Source: Rickettsiales bacterium (GTDB taxonomy: Bacteria > Pseudomonadota > Alphaproteobacteria > Rickettsiales > SXRF01). Taken from it: DNA of 64,000 nucleotides. The stretch lies in contig JAOAUZ010000002.1 in the NCBI GenBank assembly GCA_025464625.1, positions 124,001-188,000 of the forward strand, in the 5' to 3' direction. Made by a program: the position numbers and the translations under genes. The notes below the pieces were generated by a model. It was not told where the DNA came from, searched no databases, and worked only from the letters and a program-made list of their open reading frames with translations. Of the stretch, positions 9,372 to 18,105 are shown one piece after another (positions within the stretch are counted from its first letter, which is position 1; each line of letters begins with the position of its first letter).

Positions 9372-9400
9372 TTGACACGCCTTGTCATCGCGCATAATAT
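9372..9400 (+). promoter_or_regulatory. sigma-70-type promoter for carA
   Basis: A perfect -35 TTGACA (9372-9377), a 17-base spacer and a -10 TAATAT (9395-9400, four of six consensus positions) lie upstream of carA. The predicted start near 9407 gives a leader of about 38 bases. No attenuator-like hairpin or pyrimidine tract is evident in that leader. Confidence 0.6.
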
Positions 9401-9444
9401 CCGCGAAATTTAACGAAAAATTAATAGTGAAATCACCTGAATAA

Positions 9445-10629
9445 ATGAGCAATAGACCTATTCCGCCGAATGCTACCGCCTGCTTGCTACTTGCAGATGG
9501 TAACATATTTTTTGGTGAGGGAATTGGTGCTGAAAACTCCTCCATCGGTGAAATTTGCTTCAATACAGGCATGGTGGGCTATCAGGAAACTCTCACCGAC
9601 CCTTCATATGCTGGGCAAATAATAACCTTTACCTTTCCCCATATCGGCAATGTCGGCTGCAATAAAAATGACATTGAAGCAACAAAAGTTTTCGCCAGCG
9701 GTCTGGTGCTGCGTGAACGCATAACTGAGCCTTCAAGCTTCCGCAGCGAAACACCGCTGAATAATTGGTTGATTGACAATGGGGTCGCAGGAGTTTGTGG
9801 GATAGATACTCGCGCCCTCACCCGCCATATCCGTAAGAATGGCGCGCAAAACGCAATGATATTCAGGTTCGAAGTTGCAGGAAAAAGGCTTGATGATAAG
9901 GAAATAAACCAACATATAAAAGATGCTCTTGAGGAGCTAAAAGCCTTCCCTAACATGAAAGGGTTGGATCTAGCAAAGACTGTCACCACCTCCAAACCTT
10001 ATGAATGGAACACTGGGAAATATTCTCTATCCCCGCAAAAATCAGAAGCAAAACAGAAAAAATTTAACGTGGTTGCCATAGATTATGGTGTTAAGCAAAA
10101 TATCTTACGCTGCCTCACTTCACATGGCTGTCAGGTCACTGCGGTTTCAGCAACGACCAGCGCGAAAGAAATCCTTGCTTATAAACCAGATGGTGTTTTT
10201 CTCTCTAACGGACCAGGGGATCCTGCTGCCACCAGCGAATATACCACTACAATCTTACAAGAATTAATCACTTCTGGCGTGCCGATTTTTGGCATTTGCT
10301 TGGGTCACCAGCTACTCGCACAGGCACTCGGTGGAAAAACTGCCAAAATGCAGCAAGGTCATCGCGGAGCAAACCACCCAGTAAAGAATCTGAAAACAGG
10401 CGCGGTGGAAATAACCAGCCAGAATCATGGCTTTGCTGTTCTTGCTGATAGCCTGCCTACTGGCGTTACTGTCACTCATGCGTCACTTTTTGACGGAAGC
10501 GTTGAAGGTTTACAAGTTGAAGGAAAACCGATTTTCTCGGTGCAATATCACCCTGAATCCAGCCCCGGCCCGCATGATAGCGCGTATCTGTTTGATGAAT
10601 TTGTGAAGAATATGGGAGCAAAAAAGTGA
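9445..10629 (+). CDS. carA: carbamoyl phosphate synthase small subunit
   Basis: CarA is the glutaminase subunit that supplies ammonia to CarB for carbamoyl phosphate, used in pyrimidine and arginine synthesis. The 394 residues contain the N-terminal CPSase domain (GEICFNTGMVGYQETLTDPSY) and a class I amidotransferase domain with the nucleophile Cys in GICLGHQLLAQALGG and the catalytic His/Glu region in VQYHPESSPGPHD. Length is normal. Its stop codon overlaps the GTG start of a nucleotidyltransferase gene (GTGA). carB follows only after that gene and its HEPN partner. Confidence 0.97.
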   Translation: MSNRPIPPNATACLLLADGNIFFGEGIGAENSSIGEICFNTGMVGYQETLTDPSYAGQIITFTFPHIGNVGCNKNDIEATKVFASGLVLRERITEPSSFRSETPLNNWLIDNGVAGVCGIDTRALTRHIRKNGAQNAMIFRFEVAGKRLDDKEINQHIKDALEELKAFPNMKGLDLAKTVTTSKPYEWNTGKYSLSPQKSEAKQKKFNVVAIDYGVKQNILRCLTSHGCQVTAVSATTSAKEILAYKPDGVFLSNGPGDPAATSEYTTTILQELITSGVPIFGICLGHQLLAQALGGKTAKMQQGHRGANHPVKNLKTGAVEITSQNHGFAVLADSLPTGVTVTHASLFDGSVEGLQVEGKPIFSVQYHPESSPGPHDSAYLFDEFVKNMGAKK

Positions 10630-10907
10630 ATTACCACTTCCTTGACCGAATAAAATCTTTTCCCTTCGTGGAGGCGATTTATTTATTTGGTTCAAGAGCG
10701 CGTGGAGATGCACATGAAAGATCGGATATTGACCTTGCTATAGTTTGCCCAAGTGCGGATATTAAGGATTGGTTGATTGTTCAGGAAATATTAGAAAATG
10801 CGCCAGTTCTTAATCAGATTGACGTAGTGCGCTATGACACATTAAAAGATGGTTTGTTTAAGCGCAAAATAGACGAAGATAAAAAGGTGCTTTATGCAAA
10901 AAATTGA
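10626..10907 (+). CDS. MNT-domain nucleotidyltransferase (MntA-like antitoxin)
   Basis: A 93-residue minimal nucleotidyltransferase. The signature G-S-x10-D-x-D is complete in GSRARGDAHERSDIDLAI, with a third acidic residue in NQIDVV, so the catalytic metal site looks intact. In type VII toxin-antitoxin systems such proteins (MntA) inactivate the HEPN partner by AMPylating its tyrosine; the older HI0073/HI0074 name covers the same pair. The GTG start overlaps the carA stop by four bases and the 3' end overlaps the HEPN gene by 14 bases, so all are on one transcript. The AMPylation role is inferred from the family and from the intact motif in the partner. Confidence 0.88.
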   Translation: MNYHFLDRIKSFPFVEAIYLFGSRARGDAHERSDIDLAIVCPSADIKDWLIVQEILENAPVLNQIDVVRYDTLKDGLFKRKIDEDKKVLYAKN

Positions 10908-11316
10908 TAAAGAAATATTTTATGAAAGGTTGGGCGCATATCGTGATGCGCTCATAACTTTTGATAAAATTCTTGCTGAGCCAAAAGACGATAATAATAT
11001 GTATTTGGATGCCAGTGCACATCGTTTTATTTATTGTTATGAGCTTACATGGAAAAGCCTGCGTAGATTGCTTAAGATGCGTGGTGTTATAGTAAATTCC
11101 CCAGTTTCAACTTTTCGCAATGCGTTTGCGGAAGGGTGGATAAGTGATAAAAAATTATATGAACAAATGATTGATGACCGTAATACCGTGACTCACGAAT
11201 ATTTTTATGAAAAGGCACTGGATGTATATAGTCGTTTGCCTGCCTATCTCGCCGAGATGCAGAAACTAAGTAAAAAAATCGAAGAAATATATAATCAAGA
11301 GCCAGATGGAATATAA
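10894..11316 (+). CDS. HEPN protein, HepT/HI0074 family (toxin candidate)
   Basis: A 140-residue helical protein of the HI0074/HepT type. The RNase signature R-x4-H-x-Y is present in RNTVTHEY near residues 104-111, including the Tyr that MntA-type enzymes AMPylate in characterised pairs. The helix HRFIYCYELTWKSLRRLL is typical of the family. In known pairs HepT is an RNA-cleaving toxin and the MNT protein its antitoxin. The gene overlaps the MNT gene by 14 bases and ends six bases before the carB ATG. Nothing appears truncated, so an active toxin is possible. Confidence 0.87.
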   Translation: MQKIDKEIFYERLGAYRDALITFDKILAEPKDDNNMYLDASAHRFIYCYELTWKSLRRLLKMRGVIVNSPVSTFRNAFAEGWISDKKLYEQMIDDRNTVTHEYFYEKALDVYSRLPAYLAEMQKLSKKIEEIYNQEPDGI

Positions 11317-11322
11317 ATAAAA

Positions 11323-14300
11323 ATGCCAAAAAGAACTGACATAAAATCTATTTTGATAATTGGTGCAGGACCGATTGTAATCGGGCAGGCCTGCGAATTT
11401 GACTATTCTGGTTCGCAAGCGTGCAAAGTGCTGAAGGCTGAAGGCTACCGCGTGGTGCTGGTTAATTCCAACCCCGCAACGATTATGACTGACCCTGATC
11501 TTGCCGATGCAACTTATATTGAACCAATAACGCCAGAGATGGTGGAAAAAATTATCGCCAAAGAAAAGCCAGATGCGCTGCTGCCCACCATGGGCGGGCA
11601 GACTGCTCTTAACTGCGCCAAAGCTCTCGCTGAAAATGGCGTGCTTAAAAAATATAATGTTGAATTAATCGGTGCAAAGCTGGAATCAATTAACAAGGCT
11701 GAAGATCGCCAGCTTTTTAATGATGCGATGAAAAAAATTGGGCTGGAAGTGCCGAAAAATGCAGTGGTTAAATCGCTGGATGAAGCGCGCGAAGCAATGA
11801 AATATGTTGGTCTTCCCGCCATTATCCGCCCATCATTTACTATGGGTGGTGCTGGTGGTGGCATTGCCTATAACCATGAAGAATTTGAGCAGATAATTAT
11901 CAGTGGGCTTGATGCTTCGCCAATTGGTGAGGTGCTGATTGATGAATCAGTACTCGGCTGGAAAGAATACGAAATGGAAGTGGTGCGCGACAAAGCCGAT
12001 AACTGCATCATCGTCTGCTCCATTGAAAATCTTGACCCAATGGGCGTACATACTGGTGATTCCATCACCGTTGCCCCAGCCCTTACCCTCACTGATAAAG
12101 AATATCAGCGGATGCGCGATGCAAGCTTTGCTGTACTTCGTGAAATTGGCGTTGATACTGGCGGTTCAAATGTGCAGTTTGCAGTAAACCCTGTCGATGG
12201 GCGAATGATTGTAATTGAGATGAATCCGCGTGTTTCGCGCAGCTCTGCCCTAGCTTCTAAAGCAACAGGTTTTCCTATCGCCAAAGTAGCTGCTAAACTG
12301 GCAGTTGGTTACACAATGGATGAGATTCTCAATGACGTTACTAAAGTAACACCTGCCTCGTTTGAACCAACCATTGACTATGTGGTGGTAAAAATTCCGC
12401 GCTTCACCTTTGAAAAATTCCAAGGAGCAGAACCAATACTCACCACCGCCATGAAATCCGTCGGTGAATCAATGGCGATGGGGCGTAACTTCCAAGAAGC
12501 ATTGCAGAAAGCATTGCGCTCGCTGGAAACAGGGCTTACTGGATTAAATGAAGTTGAGGTAAAAGATGCTGATGCTGCTCGCAGTGAACTTTCCCGCCCA
12601 ACACCAGACCGCTTGTTGGTTGCAGCACAGGCACTGCGGCTTGGTGTGAGCGTAGAAGAAATTTGTGCGATTGCTAAATATGATCCGTGGTTTGTACGTC
12701 AACTTGCGGAGATTATGGAAGCAGAGAAAGAAATAAAAGGGACAATGCCAAGACCTATTTCTGCTGAACAGTTGTGGCGTTGGAAGCGTATGGGTTTTTC
12801 TGATAAAAGAATTGCAGAATTAAATCACGTTGGTACTACGCCAAAGCATAGACATGAAGAAATTACAGATTTACGCAAAGAGCTAAACATCCACCCTGTC
12901 TATAAACGCGTGGACACTTGTGCGGCTGAATTTGATTCGGATACGCCATATATGTATTCCACTTATGAAGGCTTTAATGCCGAGTGCGAATCACGCCCAA
13001 CTGATAAAGAAAAAATTATTATACTTGGTGGTGGACCAAATCGTATTGGTCAGGGAATTGAATTTGATTATTGCTGTGTGCATGCGGCGTATGCTCTGCG
13101 TGACGCTGGCTTCGAAACCATAATGGTGAATTGCAATCCTGAAACAGTCTCCACTGATTACGACACTTCTGACCGTCTTTATTTTGAACCACTCACCGCC
13201 GAAGATGTGTTTGAAATAATCCACACCGAAAAGAAAAAAGGCAAAGTAAAAGGTGTGATTGTACAGTTTGGCGGGCAGACTCCGCTTAAACTAGCGCGTG
13301 CATTAGAAGATGAATTCGGTAAAGATATAATCATCGGCACATCACCAGATTCTATTGATCTTGCCGAAGATCGCGATCGTTTCCGTGAACTAGTTACAAA
13401 ACTGAAATTAAAACAACCAAAAAGTGGTATCGGGCGTAACATAGAAGAGGTATTGGCTCAGTCAGATGCTGTTGGTTTCCCATTGTTAGTGCGTCCATCT
13501 TATGTTCTGGGCGGACGCGCCATGAAGATTATTTATGATAAGCCATCGCTAGAACAATATGTCGGTGAAATCGTAAAAATGTTTGGCGATGGGCCAATTC
13601 TGATTGATTCATATCTACAAGACGCAACCGAGCTGGATGTGGATTGCCTGCGTGATACGAAAGGTAACACGTTCGTAGCAGGAATTATGCAACATATTGA
13701 AGAAGCAGGAATCCATTCTGGTGATTCTGCTTGCTCACTGCCAGCTTACTCACTTGATGATAAAATCATTGCAGAGATAAAACGCCAAACAGAAGCACTC
13801 GCACAAGAGCTAAAGGTCATAGGGCTGATGAATGTGCAATTTGCAGTAAAAGATGGGGAGATATATCTCATCGAGGTCAACCCACGCGCCAGCCGTACCG
13901 TTCCTTTTGTTGCTAAATCTATCGGTATTCCTATTGCTAAAATCGCTGCTCGCCTGATGGCGGGCGCATTGCTTAGCGATTTTGACATAAAACAAAAAGC
14001 TATTTCCCATGTCTGCGTCAAAGAAGCAGTGTTTCCTTTTGCACGCTTTGCAGGAGTTGATGTGATTCTTGGACCTGAAATGAAATCAACTGGTGAAGCA
14101 ATGGGAATTGACTCAGATTTCCCTCGTGCTTTTGCCAAATCACAGCTATCTGCTGGCAGCACCATTCCTAAAAGTGGGACTGTGTTTGTTTCCGTTAAAG
14201 AATCAGACAAAGCCTTAATCACACCTGCAATTCGTGAGCTTATATCGCTTGGTTTTTCAGTCATAGCTACTCGCGGAACAGCAAAACATCTAAGCGAACA

Positions 14301-14580
14301 AGGGCTTGAAGTAAGCGTGGTGAATAAGGTGCGCGAGGGTCGCCCGCACATTGTTGATATGCTGAAAGATGGGAAGATTGCCCTGGTAATTAACACCACT
14401 GAAGGTGGACAATCAGTTACCGATTCATTCGGCATTCGGCGCACGGCTTTGCTTGGAAAGATACCTTACTACACCACCATAGCTGGCGCAAAAGCTATCG
14501 CCAGTGCTATTTCTGCGATAAATACTGGTGGGGGGCTTGACGTGCGCTCCATTCAGTCGTACTTTAGTATAAATCACTAA
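11323..14580 (+). CDS. carB: carbamoyl phosphate synthase large subunit
   Basis: CarB makes carbamoyl phosphate from bicarbonate, ammonia and two ATP. The 1085-residue protein has both ATP-grasp halves: the first begins [23 protein letters not shown] and the second [19 protein letters not shown] near residue 560. The MGS-like allosteric domain at the C-terminus includes [14 protein letters not shown] and [12 protein letters not shown]. Length is usual for the family. It is separated from carA by the MNT/HEPN pair with a gap of only six bases to the HEPN gene, so its expression presumably depends on read-through of that pair. Confidence 0.98.
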   Translation: MPKRTDIKSILIIGAGPIVIGQACEFDYSGSQACKVLKAEGYRVVLVNSNPATIMTDPDLADATYIEPITPEMVEKIIAKEKPDALLPTMGGQTALNCAKALAENGVLKKYNVELIGAKLESINKAEDRQLFNDAMKKIGLEVPKNAVVKSLDEAREAMKYVGLPAIIRPSFTMGGAGGGIAYNHEEFEQIIISGLDASPIGEVLIDESVLGWKEYEMEVVRDKADNCIIVCSIENLDPMGVHTGDSITVAPALTLTDKEYQRMRDASFAVLREIGVDTGGSNVQFAVNPVDGRMIVIEMNPRVSRSSALASKATGFPIAKVAAKLAVGYTMDEILNDVTKVTPASFEPTIDYVVVKIPRFTFEKFQGAEPILTTAMKSVGESMAMGRNFQEALQKALRSLETGLTGLNEVEVKDADAARSELSRPTPDRLLVAAQALRLGVSVEEICAIAKYDPWFVRQLAEIMEAEKEIKGTMPRPISAEQLWRWKRMGFSDKRIAELNHVGTTPKHRHEEITDLRKELNIHPVYKRVDTCAAEFDSDTPYMYSTYEGFNAECESRPTDKEKIIILGGGPNRIGQGIEFDYCCVHAAYALRDAGFETIMVNCNPETVSTDYDTSDRLYFEPLTAEDVFEIIHTEKKKGKVKGVIVQFGGQTPLKLARALEDEFGKDIIIGTSPDSIDLAEDRDRFRELVTKLKLKQPKSGIGRNIEEVLAQSDAVGFPLLVRPSYVLGGRAMKIIYDKPSLEQYVGEIVKMFGDGPILIDSYLQDATELDVDCLRDTKGNTFVAGIMQHIEEAGIHSGDSACSLPAYSLDDKIIAEIKRQTEALAQELKVIGLMNVQFAVKDGEIYLIEVNPRASRTVPFVAKSIGIPIAKIAARLMAGALLSDFDIKQKAISHVCVKEAVFPFARFAGVDVILGPEMKSTGEAMGIDSDFPRAFAKSQLSAGSTIPKSGTVFVSVKESDKALITPAIRELISLGFSVIATRGTAKHLSEQGLEVSVVNKVREGRPHIVDMLKDGKIALVINTTEGGQSVTDSFGIRRTALLGKIPYYTTIAGAKAIASAISAINTGGGLDVRSIQSYFSINH

Positions 14581-14610
14581 AAATATTATTATAATCCTCG
14601 ATGCAAAAAA

Positions 14611-14641
14611 GGGATCATAGATTCCTTGTATTTTTGTTTTT
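14611..14641 (+). terminator. weak intrinsic terminator after carB
   Basis: GGGATC, a three-base loop and GATTCC can pair with one G-U, and are followed by a T-rich run (TTGTATTTTTGTTTTT). The stem is short, so termination may be partial. greA begins 31 bases later with a strong AAGGAG ribosome-binding site. Confidence 0.4.
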
Positions 14642-14671
14642 GCTGCTCTTGGAATAAATAAGGAGATAAAA

Positions 14672-15151
14672 ATGGAAAAATTCCCGATAACGGCAGCAGG
14701 ATATGCTCGCCTAGAAGCAGAACTGAAACAACGTAAATCCGTTGAACGTCCTGCAATTATTGAGGCGATTTCCGAGGCGCGCGCACATGGCGATTTGAAA
14801 GAAAATGCTGAATATCATGCCGCAAAGGAAAAACAGAGCTTTATTGAAGGGCGGATAAAAGAGTTGGAAGCCGTAATTTCCCGCGCCAATGTGATTGATG
14901 TGGTATCGCTACGCTGTGAAGTTATCAAATTCGGCGCAACTGTTAAATTAGTCGATGAAGATAGTGAAGAAGAAAGCACCTACCAAATTGTTGGTGAACA
15001 TGAAGCGGACATCAATATGTGCCTGATTTCTATCACCGCGCCAATCGCCCGCGCCCTCATCGGCAAACAAAAAGGCGATAGTGTGGAAGTAAAAACTCCA
15101 AAAGGCGGGAGAAGCTACGAGATTATAGAAATTCTCTATATTGAAGGCTAA
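14672..15151 (+). CDS. greA: transcription elongation factor GreA
   Basis: GreA rescues backtracked RNA polymerase by stimulating transcript cleavage. The 159 residues have the N-terminal coiled coil (with [18 protein letters not shown] carrying the acidic tip) and the C-terminal FKBP-like domain ending in [19 protein letters not shown] precedes the ATG at an ideal distance. The 3' end overlaps the convergent pterin dehydratase gene by four bases. Confidence 0.97.
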   Translation: MEKFPITAAGYARLEAELKQRKSVERPAIIEAISEARAHGDLKENAEYHAAKEKQSFIEGRIKELEAVISRANVIDVVSLRCEVIKFGATVKLVDEDSEEESTYQIVGEHEADINMCLISITAPIARALIGKQKGDSVEVKTPKGGRSYEIIEILYIEG

Positions 15152-15501
15152 ATCTCATTTATCTTAGATGCCATGATGAAGTCATTTTTATGCAGCCCGC
15201 CAACATCGTGGGTCATTAGGCGTACTTTCACATATCCCCAACCAAAGCCAATATCAGGGTGGTGATTTTCCTTCTGGGCAATCGCTGCGATTTTATTTGC
15301 AAGTTCCAGCGCACTATCAAAATCCTTGAAAGTAAATTTACGGAAAATAGCCTTGCCACCATGCGCTAATGCCCAACCGCTCAACTGCCCCAACATAGCC
15401 TTTGCATCTTTTTCAGGAATGGCAATTTCTCCAGATTTAACGGCTACACAATTTTGTTTGGAAAGCATCTGTTCAACTCCTGTGGCATCATAATTGCTCA
15501 T
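15148..15501 (-). CDS. phhB: 4a-hydroxytetrahydrobiopterin dehydratase
   Basis: Pterin-4a-carbinolamine dehydratase recycles the pterin cofactor after aromatic amino acid hydroxylation. The 117 residues contain the family signature: [20 protein letters not shown] followed by GGLHKNDF. The two adjacent His and the TH pair form the active site. No phenylalanine hydroxylase is visible here, and many bacteria carry this protein without one, so the in vivo role is uncertain. The gene is convergent with greA and overlaps it by four bases. Confidence 0.93.
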   Translation of the reverse strand: MSNYDATGVEQMLSKQNCVAVKSGEIAIPEKDAKAMLGQLSGWALAHGGKAIFRKFTFKDFDSALELANKIAAIAQKENHHPDIGFGWGYVKVRLMTHDVGGLHKNDFIMASKINEI

Positions 15502-15615
15502 AATTACATGTTAATTTGTTGGTGATAGTAACAACAAAAAAACATATGGCTATAAAAGAAAAAATAAGCTATGTTTTGGTCTAACTAGGTAATATTTACC
15601 CATTTGGTAGCAATT

Positions 15616-16026
15616 ATGAATTTTACAGATATACCGCTGTTTAACGTGATGAAGTCTAAGCTTGGCTATCTGTCTGAGCGGCAAAGTGTTCTCGCCCAGA
15701 ATATCGCCAATGCTGACACGCCAGACTATCAGGCGAAAGATGTTAAAATTCCAAGTTTCAAAAAGGCTCTTTCTAATTCGACTCAACAATTGCACCTAAG
15801 AAGCACCAATGAAAAGCATTTTGGAGGTTCAAATATGTCTTCTAGTAGTTCGCATGTAATCAGGCGTGATTCAACCTACGAGCGCAGCCCGACAGGTAAT
15901 AATGTTGTGATTGAAGAAGAAATGTCAAAAATCGCTGAGAATCAAGCTGAGTATCAGAAGGTTCTGAATTTATATCGCAAATCAGTTGATATGTTCAAAA
16001 CCGCTATCGGCAAAACCAATGGATAG
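15616..16026 (+). CDS. flgB: flagellar basal body rod protein FlgB
   Basis: FlgB is a proximal rod component of the flagellar basal body. The 136-residue sequence carries the rod-protein N-terminal motif RQSVLAQNIANADTPDYQAKDV, with the ANADTP signature, and a C-terminal helix (MSKIAENQAEYQKVLNLYRK) that packs in the rod. The ATG at 15616 was chosen over an in-frame TTG at 15604 because it gives the usual short N-terminus. It is the first gene of a rod/export group flgB-flgC-fliE-fliQ. Confidence 0.95.
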   Translation: MNFTDIPLFNVMKSKLGYLSERQSVLAQNIANADTPDYQAKDVKIPSFKKALSNSTQQLHLRSTNEKHFGGSNMSSSSSHVIRRDSTYERSPTGNNVVIEEEMSKIAENQAEYQKVLNLYRKSVDMFKTAIGKTNG

Positions 16027-16042
16027 TTAGAGGAAATAGCAT

Positions 16043-16450
16043 ATGCAACTTTCAGATTCACTAGCTATAGCCTCTTCGGGCATGAAAGCTCAGGGCGACC
16101 GCCTGCGCGTAGTTTCGGAAAATATTGCCAATGCTGATTCTACAGGCAAAACACCTAATGAAGAACCTTACCGTCGTAAAGTGGTTATTTTCCAAAATGC
16201 TCTGGATAAAGAACTCGGCATAAGTACTGTAAAAGTAGCAAAGCGCACCAATGACATGTCAGAATTTCGAAAGAAATATGACCCCACCCATCCTGCTGCT
16301 GACGCGCAAGGTTATGTGCTTTATCCCAACGTCAACAGCATCGTGGAAATGATGGATATGCGCGAAGCAAGAAGAGGCTATGAAGCTAATTTAAATGTAA
16401 TAGAAGTATCAAAATCGATGCTTTCACGCACACTTGATTTATTGAGATAA
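16043..16450 (+). CDS. flgC: flagellar basal body rod protein FlgC
   Basis: FlgC is a proximal rod protein. The 135 residues include the N-terminal rod motif RLRVVSENIANADSTGKTP and the C-terminal motif EMMDMREARRGYEANLNVIE. A strong AGAGGAA lies upstream of the ATG, and the gap from flgB is 16 bases. Length matches the family. Confidence 0.96.
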   Translation: MQLSDSLAIASSGMKAQGDRLRVVSENIANADSTGKTPNEEPYRRKVVIFQNALDKELGISTVKVAKRTNDMSEFRKKYDPTHPAADAQGYVLYPNVNSIVEMMDMREARRGYEANLNVIEVSKSMLSRTLDLLR

Positions 16451-16463
16451 GGAATAACTATAT

Positions 16464-16778
16464 ATGAGCATGAATCCTTTATCCGCAGCCAATGCCTACC
16501 GCAACCAACTCAAGCTGCAAAATGATATTGCTGATGCAACTTCACAGGAAGAATCAAACAAACCATCTTTTTCTAATATGGTAAAGGAAGGCTTGCAAAG
16601 CGCGGTTGATACCCAATATAAAACTGAATCCATGAAGATGGATGCGCTCACTGGCAAAGTTGATCTCAGCGATTTAGTGACTGCCGTTACCAACGCCGAA
16701 CTATCTCTGAATACTGTTATCGCCGTGCGTGATAAAGTAATCGGCGCGTATCAAGACATAATCAGAATGCCGATGTAG
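16464..16778 (+). CDS. fliE: flagellar hook-basal body protein FliE
   Basis: FliE links the MS ring and export gate to the rod. The 104-residue sequence ends in the conserved helix DLVTAVTNAELSLNTVIAVR followed by DKVIGAYQDIIRMPM, the standard FliE C-terminus. AAGGAAT precedes the start. A palindromic repeat lies between it and fliQ, an unusual interruption of this group. Confidence 0.95.
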   Translation: MSMNPLSAANAYRNQLKLQNDIADATSQEESNKPSFSNMVKEGLQSAVDTQYKTESMKMDALTGKVDLSDLVTAVTNAELSLNTVIAVRDKVIGAYQDIIRMPM

Positions 16779-16785
16779 AATTTCT

Positions 16786-16870
16786 GTCATCCCGTGCTTG
16801 ACACGGGATCTAGGGCGACAATCTCTAAAAGAATTTGTGGCTCTAGATCCCCGAATGAATCGGGGATGAC
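16786..16870. repeat. palindromic intergenic repeat (GTCATCCC type)
   Basis: An 85-bp element bounded by inverted GTCATCCC and GGGGATGAC. It contains two nested hairpins: CCCGTG-CTTGA-CACGGG on the left and ATCCCCGA-ATGA-ATCGGGGAT on the right. The inner ends, GATCTAG and CTAGATC, also pair. Similar GTCATCCCGTGCTTGACACGGGATC elements occur in many alphaproteobacterial intergenic regions. In the transcript it could form a stable structure between fliE and fliQ. Confidence 0.85.
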
Positions 16871-16918
16871 GAAAGTGCCTTATTGCAACTAACATTTTCT
16901 AGTGTATATGTGTAAAAC

Positions 16919-17185
16919 ATGGAAGCAGCTGAAGTATTAGAAGTAATCCGCGATAGTATTTATGTTCTGATTTTAATATCAGCACCAGTGATGATTACTG
17001 CGTTGGTGGTGGGTTTGATTATCGCCCTTATCCAAGCCCTCACCCAGATTCAAGAAGCAACACTCACCTTCGTTCCCAAAGTTCTTGCCATGTTGCTGGT
17101 ATTGGTACTCACCATGCCCTTTATGTTGGAACAACTGACTGGACTCAATAACCGTCTGTTTGAAAAAATCGTTCACATAGAATAG
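16919..17185 (+). CDS. fliQ: flagellar biosynthesis protein FliQ
   Basis: FliQ is a small subunit of the flagellar export gate. The 88 residues form two hydrophobic helices (residues 15-45 and 55-78) with the family sequence ISAPVMITALVVGLIIALIQ and the charged tail NNRLFEKIVHIE. fliR and flhB usually follow but are absent; rsmA comes next in the opposite direction, its stop directly abutting the fliQ stop. Confidence 0.95.
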   Translation: MEAAEVLEVIRDSIYVLILISAPVMITALVVGLIIALIQALTQIQEATLTFVPKVLAMLLVLVLTMPFMLEQLTGLNNRLFEKIVHIE

Positions 17186-18034
17186 CTACTTAATTTCTTC
17201 ATAAGCCTGTGTCAACCTACAAAAAGTTGCTACGTCCAACACTTCCGCGCGCAATGTTCCATCAATTCCTGCCCGTTCTAACAATTCTTCAACTGGCACG
17301 CCTAATTGTTTAAGTGCCGAGCGTAGCATCTTGCGCCGCTGCCCAAAAGCAGCAGCGACTACTTTTTCTAAAGAATTTTTGGCTACTGGAAAGAGCGGTT
17401 TCGGACGCGGAATTAATGTGATAACCGCAGAATGAACTTTTGGTGGTGGAGAAAATGCCTCAGGCGGAAGCTGAAAATCATATCTGCACTCGCACAAAAA
17501 CTGGCTGATTACCGATAGCCTTCCATATTCACTGGTGTCAGGAGCAGCAATAATGCGCTGCGCCACCTCATCCTGAAACATCAGCGTCATTGATTCATAA
17601 GCCCCTGCTCCATGCCCAGCAATATCATCCAGCCAGTGCAAAAGTAGCATAGTTCCAACATTATATGGGAGATTGGCAACTATTTTGCGCGGAGCTGGTA
17701 CTAGATCCAGCAAATTCACCTTCAGCGCATCACCATGTATGATTTTGAGTCTACCATCACCCCATGCAGCAGCCAGTTCCTCCATAATTGCAATACAGCG
17801 GCTATCTTTTTCCACCACCGTAAGGCTTTTTGCCCCCGCAGCCAATAGAGACCGAGTGAGTCCGCCTGGTCCAGACCCAATTTCTATTATGTTATAATCA
17901 GTTAAGCTACCAGCATATAACGATATTTTATCAGTTATACCACCATCCAACAGAAAATGCTGCCCCAGTGACTTGCGTGTAAACAGTCCGTGCTTGGTAA
18001 TCACATCTTTAAGATTTGGCAATGTATAATTCAT
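17186..18034 (-). CDS. rsmA: 16S rRNA dimethyladenosine transferase KsgA/RsmA
   Basis: RsmA dimethylates two adjacent adenosines near the 3' end of 16S rRNA during 30S maturation. The 282-residue form contains the SAM-binding motif EIGSGPGGLTRSLL, the catalytic NLPYNV motif and the C-terminal helical domain with FGQRRKMLRSAL. The start at 18034 was preferred over one at 18061 because AAAGGAA lies just upstream and the protein then begins MNYTLPNLKD. The N-terminal KSLGQHFLLD segment is typical of the family. Confidence 0.95.
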   Translation of the reverse strand: MNYTLPNLKDVITKHGLFTRKSLGQHFLLDGGITDKISLYAGSLTDYNIIEIGSGPGGLTRSLLAAGAKSLTVVEKDSRCIAIMEELAAAWGDGRLKIIHGDALKVNLLDLVPAPRKIVANLPYNVGTMLLLHWLDDIAGHGAGAYESMTLMFQDEVAQRIIAAPDTSEYGRLSVISQFLCECRYDFQLPPEAFSPPPKVHSAVITLIPRPKPLFPVAKNSLEKVVAAAFGQRRKMLRSALKQLGVPVEELLERAGIDGTLRAEVLDVATFCRLTQAYEEIK

Positions 18035-18105
18035 AATTCCTTTAGACTTTATTGTTATCATTACCAGCGGTTATAGAGTAAATCTACCTTTAGTATGAGT
18101 GTATT

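Noticed and set aside
13746-14444. A 232-residue open frame on the minus strand within carB
   Set aside because: It is antisense to a well-conserved enzyme, has no ribosome-binding site and shows no domain.
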